NCBI GenBank assembly: GCA_964653595.1
Contig: CAZZHH010000003.1
Span: 1 to 64,000, forward strand
Direction: 5' to 3'
Source: JBAXTE01 sp964653595
Lineage (GTDB): Bacteria > Bacteroidota > Bacteroidia > Bacteroidales > WCHB1-69
Length of the DNA stretch: 64,000 nt
Position 1 is the stretch's first letter. Every line of letters begins with the position of its first letter. Below the pieces are notes generated by a model that was not told the DNA's origin, ran no database searches, and was given only the letters and a program-made list of their open reading frames with translations. Positions 60,825 to 64,000 of this stretch are shown piece after piece. Both the position numbers and the translations under genes were made by a program.

Positions 60825-60926
60825 ATCAATAATGAAATTTCGCTATGTCGGACTGCATGGTTTCCAATTTGTCCAAACTTTGTTCAGCATGTAGTATGTT
60901 GTAAAATGTGTCATGGTTAAATTCTC

Positions 60927-61442
60927 CTACGCCAGTTCTTTTTTATAAGTTTCAGACAAAAATGCATCATAATCGCCGCCGATAAACCTGCTGTACTGAA
61001 CGAATTGTGCATTAAAATCAATAGATTCACAAGCTTCAAGTAATCCTTCTACATGGTTGATAATAAACTCAAAAGGATTTTCTACTGTTCGTCCCAGCTT
61101 TGTGGCGATATCAAACCATTTCTTGTATTCCGATTCGCCCATTTCGATAGTAAAGGATTCGCTGTCACCCTCATGATTCATTTCAACAAAATTAAATACA
61201 AGAGATTCATTACTTCCAGTGATCTCATTATATCGTTCGGCGAAGTGATTAAGGCAAGTTTTTGCAAGCCATTTATAATAATCGGGATACTTAAAGTTCT
61301 TCTTTAAATACCGCTCATGCTCTTCATTGCGTGTTGTGTTGTTATAACACTCGGCAAAAGACGCCAGTTCGTCCTGCATAACGTTTTCTGCTTCAAAACG
61401 TGCTTCGCAAAACACGTTCGGGAAATTCATTGTCCTACTCAT
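60927..61442 (-). CDS. family J hypothetical protein (171 aa)
   Basis: Diverged family J member: LAKTCLNHFAERYNEITGSNESLVFNFVEM and SFTIEMGESEYKKWFDIATKLG align with the 57.5-59.4 kb copies. Confidence 0.7.
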   Translation of the reverse strand: MSRTMNFPNVFCEARFEAENVMQDELASFAECYNNTTRNEEHERYLKKNFKYPDYYKWLAKTCLNHFAERYNEITGSNESLVFNFVEMNHEGDSESFTIEMGESEYKKWFDIATKLGRTVENPFEFIINHVEGLLEACESIDFNAQFVQYSRFIGGDYDAFLSETYKKELA

Positions 61443-61474
61443 TGTTTCTACCTTTCTTTCTGTTTGTAATTGTA

Positions 61475-61501
61475 TTCTACAATCGGCGTTGCTTTTTATT
61501 C
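61475..61501 (-). promoter_or_regulatory. promoter, GAATAAA-N13-TGTATTA class
   Basis: GAATAAA-N13-TGTAGAA; overlaps the stop of the radical SAM gene. Confidence 0.7.
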
Positions 61502-62053
61502 ACAATTTTTGATTTTTTTCAAAATGAACAACCGTTCGAATTCGGGAAGTGGGCATTCAAGAATCCACTCCATCGGCTTAATCCGATTCCATACTTCAAG
61601 CGAATATCCATTTACCTGATTCATAATGCGTGTATCAATGTGCAAACGCAAATACGGTTTGTTTTCCAACGAATCTAAACTTTCTGTCAGCTGTTGTAAC
61701 GCTTCATAATCTTTCTGCGTGGCTTCGTAGTGAAGTGTAAAAGTAAATCCATCAAGCAAGCTGAGAATTTCCATATACTGCGGTACAGGAATGTACAGCG
61801 CACTGTAAAGGATAATTTTGCTTTCTACGTTTTTCTCCCGCAAGTACTTAATGGTATCAAGCGTGTTTTGAATTTGGTGCGCTGTTAACGGTTCGCCGCC
61901 TGTTAACAAGATTTCCGTAGGTTCCAGTGCGATAATTTCATCCATACTTTCAATCATGGTATGATCGTTAAACACGTTTTGTTTGTTACAACATCCATCA
62001 CAGTTTCTCGGGCAATCTGTGGTTAGTAAGACCCTCGCTTTAATTTGATTCAT
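61496..62053 (-). CDS. radical SAM protein (185 aa)
   Basis: N-terminal TTDCPRNCDGCCN is the CX3CX2C cluster that binds a [4Fe-4S] centre, and LLTGGEPL is the SAM-binding GGE motif. The protein is short, near the size of activase-type enzymes (NrdG, QueE-like), but the substrate cannot be told. A phage would use it for nucleotide or tRNA/DNA base modification, or to activate a ribonucleotide reductase; no partner is in the window. Confidence 0.85.
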   Translation of the reverse strand: MNQIKARVLLTTDCPRNCDGCCNKQNVFNDHTMIESMDEIIALEPTEILLTGGEPLTAHQIQNTLDTIKYLREKNVESKIILYSALYIPVPQYMEILSLLDGFTFTLHYEATQKDYEALQQLTESLDSLENKPYLRLHIDTRIMNQVNGYSLEVWNRIKPMEWILECPLPEFERLFILKKIKNCE

Positions 62054-62075
62054 ATTTTACCTTTCTTTCTGTTTG

Positions 62076-62102
62076 TAATACAATTGAGATTACTTTTTAT
62101 TC
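62076..62102 (-). promoter_or_regulatory. promoter, GAATAAA-N13-TGTATTA class
   Basis: Perfect GAATAAA-N13-TGTATTA. Confidence 0.8.
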
Positions 62103-62110
62103 ATCAATTT

Positions 62111-62560
62111 TCATTTTTTGTACGCCCGAGAATAATCCACATGTTCGTCGACGAATTTCCCCAAAGCAACCTTGCGCACTGCAAACTTATCAGCACTACT
62201 CCAGTCACCACACCACTTGCGAAGAACATTATCCAAGTGTTCTTGACACGTAACCATAATGTTTGCAAGGTGTCCAGCTTGAAGTTTTTCGTCCTTGCAG
62301 TACGTTCTCTTGCTGTGACACAAAATGTTATACAGTTTGTTAATCGCCGTTTGAACAAGCGATGAATATTGTTTATTTTCAAGCTGTGCGTGAATGTTCA
62401 TAACATTCCCGTAGTTCCAAGAAACTATCGCCTGTTCCTCCGTTTGTTCCATTCGTGTTGTAGCATGGCAAGTTCCGCATTCGCAATGATAAAATGTCTT
62501 ACCGTCTTGTTTTATGCGTATTACATGTCCACGTCCTTCACAGGTTACACATGGCTCCAT
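62111..62560 (-). CDS. Lar-like zinc-ribbon protein, possible anti-restriction factor (149 aa)
   Basis: N-terminal CVTCEGRG and FYHCECGTCHATT form a zinc ribbon, followed by TEEQAIVSWNYGN, the end of the Lar restriction-alleviation domain (A...WN.R). Lar relaxes type I restriction in Rac prophage. The C-terminal 95 residues are unrelated and helical. Function inferred from the N-terminal domain only. Confidence 0.55.
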   Translation of the reverse strand: MEPCVTCEGRGHVIRIKQDGKTFYHCECGTCHATTRMEQTEEQAIVSWNYGNVMNIHAQLENKQYSSLVQTAINKLYNILCHSKRTYCKDEKLQAGHLANIMVTCQEHLDNVLRKWCGDWSSADKFAVRKVALGKFVDEHVDYSRAYKK

Positions 62561-62590
62561 AATTATTACCTTTCTTTGTCTGGTAGGGTA

Positions 62591-62617
62591 TTTTACATTT
62601 GTGTTGGCGCTTTATTC
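62591..62617 (-). promoter_or_regulatory. promoter, GAATAAA-N13-TGTATTA class
   Basis: GAATAAA-N13-TGTAAAA, divergent from the plus-strand promoter at 62655. Confidence 0.7.
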
Positions 62618-62654
62618 ACAAATGGTTAATTTTATTTTTTGTGCAAGAGAAAAT

Positions 62655-62681
62655 GAATAAATTCCCTGCTCGTATGTAATG
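62655..62681 (+). promoter_or_regulatory. plus-strand promoter, same class
   Basis: GAATAAA-N13-TGTAATG on the plus strand, 30 nt before the ATG at 62711. Confidence 0.75.
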
Positions 62682-62710
62682 CGAACAAAACATTACAAAG
62701 GAAAAATGTT

Positions 62711-63169
62711 ATGAACGAAGAACAAGTGCAATGGGCACTTAAAGCTCTGCAAGGCAACATCCGTATGGAGATGATGACAATCTTGGCTGAATGTGTCAAG
62801 AATGTACCACAAGAAGAATTGATTGAAAATCCAGCCAAAATGATTTATACGGTGGATTCCAACGGCGAAGTAAATTATATCTTTGATAACGACTTTGACG
62901 AAACATTAAGCGAAGAGCAGGTTGCCGAAATGGAAATTGCGCTTCAGGGAAACGCCAAAGAAGAAGCTATGACGATTATTAATCATTTCGACGAAAACGT
63001 AGACGCAAATTTGCGCACAGGGAATCCTATTCATCTTGTTTACTTGGCAAGTACTAACGGATTCTGTACTGGATATTGCACTGACGAAATTGAAAACATG
63101 TCGGATAACCAAAAAGAACAATTGAAGAAAATGCTTTTTAGACTCGGCGCAATTGACAGATTGGCCTAA
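62711..63169 (+). CDS. acidic hypothetical protein (152 aa)
   Basis: AAAGG SD. Two similar halves: EEQVQWALKALQGNIRMEMMTIL and EEQVAEMEIALQGNAKEEAMTII, each followed by a segment with (K/H)(M/L)(I/V)Y. Probably an internal duplication. One of only two plus-strand genes; the other is also acidic and repetitive. Confidence 0.75.
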   Translation: MNEEQVQWALKALQGNIRMEMMTILAECVKNVPQEELIENPAKMIYTVDSNGEVNYIFDNDFDETLSEEQVAEMEIALQGNAKEEAMTIINHFDENVDANLRTGNPIHLVYLASTNGFCTGYCTDEIENMSDNQKEQLKKMLFRLGAIDRLA

Positions 63170-63190
63170 TTCCAACGTTGAATAAGTAAA

Positions 63191-63236
63191 CGAAATCCCC
63201 TCTGTATGGAGAATGATACAGAGGGGATTTCGTTTT
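63191..63236. terminator. intrinsic terminator between convergent genes
   Basis: 16-bp perfect stem (63191-63206 with 63217-63232) followed by TTTT on the plus strand. Confidence 0.85.
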
Positions 63237-63248
63237 GAAGGGAAACTT

Positions 63249-63848
63249 TTATTTGTGTTTCTCATATTTCTTGTATTTCACGTATTCGTCCCAAAGTCTG
63301 GTAAGTATAAAAACGATATACGCTTCTGTCGTTTGACTAAATTCTCTATGTGGAACATTATTGCCATACATTTTTCGTAATTCGTCACGGGCATATCCAC
63401 CCTCTTCACCATTACAACAACTATCACCCCCAACGATAATCGTATCAAAAACTACCGAACGATAACCTTGCTTTTGCATTGTCTTTGCCCAATCGTAAGC
63501 ATCATAAACTTCAGGGTATAAGATGTCAGTGCCTGCAATGGCTTCAATAAGCGGTTTATATTTTTCGTATCCATATTGGCGTTGGATATCATATTGGAAC
63601 ATTCTTTCGGCAACACCTAATGCTTCGACTGTACCTAAAAAATAAAGACGCTTTTTCGCATTCTTGATTGCCAAAAATTCTCTCATAGCCACACCGAAAT
63701 AATCATGACCGTCATAACTTTCGTAACCGACGGGAGGGAGCCTGTATTTATATCCCATAAGCCCCATAGCGAACCGTGTGGTTCTCATTTCGCTTTCTTC
63801 GTTCTCTTTAATAAATTGAACGACTTCTGGACTAAGTGTGTTACTCAT
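63249..63848 (-). CDS. family I hypothetical protein (199 aa)
   Basis: Diverged relative of 55532-56134 and 56243-56878: LSPEVVQFIKENEESEMRTTRFAMGLMG at the N-terminus and FILTRLWDEYVKY at the C-terminus. An inserted GGDSCCNGEEGG loop near 145 is unique. Confidence 0.7.
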   Translation of the reverse strand: MSNTLSPEVVQFIKENEESEMRTTRFAMGLMGYKYRLPPVGYESYDGHDYFGVAMREFLAIKNAKKRLYFLGTVEALGVAERMFQYDIQRQYGYEKYKPLIEAIAGTDILYPEVYDAYDWAKTMQKQGYRSVVFDTIIVGGDSCCNGEEGGYARDELRKMYGNNVPHREFSQTTEAYIVFILTRLWDEYVKYKKYEKHK

Positions 63849-63880
63849 TGTCTCTACCTTTCTTTGTGTTTGTAATGTTG

Positions 63881-63907
63881 TAATACAATCGGGAATACTT
63901 TTTATTC
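63881..63907 (-). promoter_or_regulatory. promoter, GAATAAA-N13-TGTATTA class
   Basis: Perfect boxes; contains the TAA of the partial gene at 63902. Confidence 0.8.
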
Positions 63908-64000
63908 ATTTCTTTTTACTAAACAGAATATCCAATCGTCAGCGGATTCACAGTCTACACAAATGTGTTTACCTGTATAGACTATGCTTTTACTAAAACT
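63902..64000 (-). CDS. C-terminus of a Cys-containing protein, truncated by window edge
   Basis: The last 32 codons are open to the right edge. HICVDCESADDWIFC has a CxxC pair as in zinc ribbons and ends RNE-TAA inside the promoter. Confidence 0.55.
   Translation of the reverse strand, partial: SFSKSIVYTGKHICVDCESADDWIFCLVKRNE

Noticed and set aside
60825..60926. Coding-like frame without a start codon before the 60.9 kb gene
   Set aside because: No initiation codon in that frame, and no paralog to support a frameshift.
1..64000. Global TGA-to-Trp recoding
   Set aside because: TGA is a genuine stop in many ATGA/GTGA gene overlaps and in the paralogs ending KN-TGA at 19667 and 20601, with no conserved sequence after it.

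Overview
The window looks like part of the genome of a very large double-stranded DNA phage, or a related extrachromosomal element, of a bacterial host. The evidence is dense, mostly one-directional short genes, clear Shine-Dalgarno sites of the form AGAAAGG, tRNA genes with encoded CCA ends, and many tandem families of unrecognised paralogs. BspA-type leucine-rich repeat (LRR) proteins, an ankyrin protein, a giant-virus-like glycosyltransferase, a radical SAM enzyme and a Lar-like anti-restriction protein are the recognisable genes. No capsid, terminase, polymerase or integrase gene is visible, so the phage assignment is inference. The SD complements a 16S tail ending CCUCCUUUCU, as in Firmicutes.

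Almost everything is transcribed on the minus strand. A single promoter type, GAATAAA-N13-TGTATTA, occurs about 45 times. It sits on the plus strand only in front of the two plus-strand genes, which fixes its direction. On the minus strand the first box often overlaps the stop codon of the upstream gene.

Layout. 1-28 kb: LRR genes and tandem paralog families. These are A (2.8-4.9 kb), B (6.7-9.1 and 19.7-21.4 kb), D (coiled coils, 9.1-10.3 kb), E (10.3-16.0 kb), G (13.8 and 16.3 kb), C (coiled coils, 20-22.8 and 26.1 kb) and F (22.9-28 kb). Several copies are broken. 28.1-28.7 kb: gene-free, purine-rich DNA with a DnaA-box inverted repeat and 17-bp palindromes phased at about 32 bp, a candidate origin or partition site. 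29.2-33.35 kb: an RNA region with tRNA-Phe, tRNA-Arg and nine tandem structured-RNA modules driven by their own promoters. 33.4-42 kb: LRR proteins, an acidic six-repeat protein on the plus strand and an ankyrin protein. 41.3-48.3 kb: many tiny membrane proteins among a glycosyltransferase, a Cys-ladder beta-helix protein and an HTH protein. 48.4-64 kb: a possible YqaJ-like nuclease, then families H, I, J, K and L, each gene usually with its own promoter, and the radical SAM/Lar pair.

The most unusual content is the set of structured RNAs. Each array module has a long-range helix (core TTTGTTT/AAACAAA) followed by a GC-rich hairpin, with covarying stems. Related hairpins stand in the 5' leaders of two family-G genes and downstream of tRNA-Phe. 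Many of the loops carry, on the transcribed strand, a copy of the 16S anti-Shine-Dalgarno tail. A second theme is reading-frame interruption: in-frame TGA codons (one at a position where a paralog has Trp), A-run frameshifts and a possible +1 shift, mixed with genuine gene decay.
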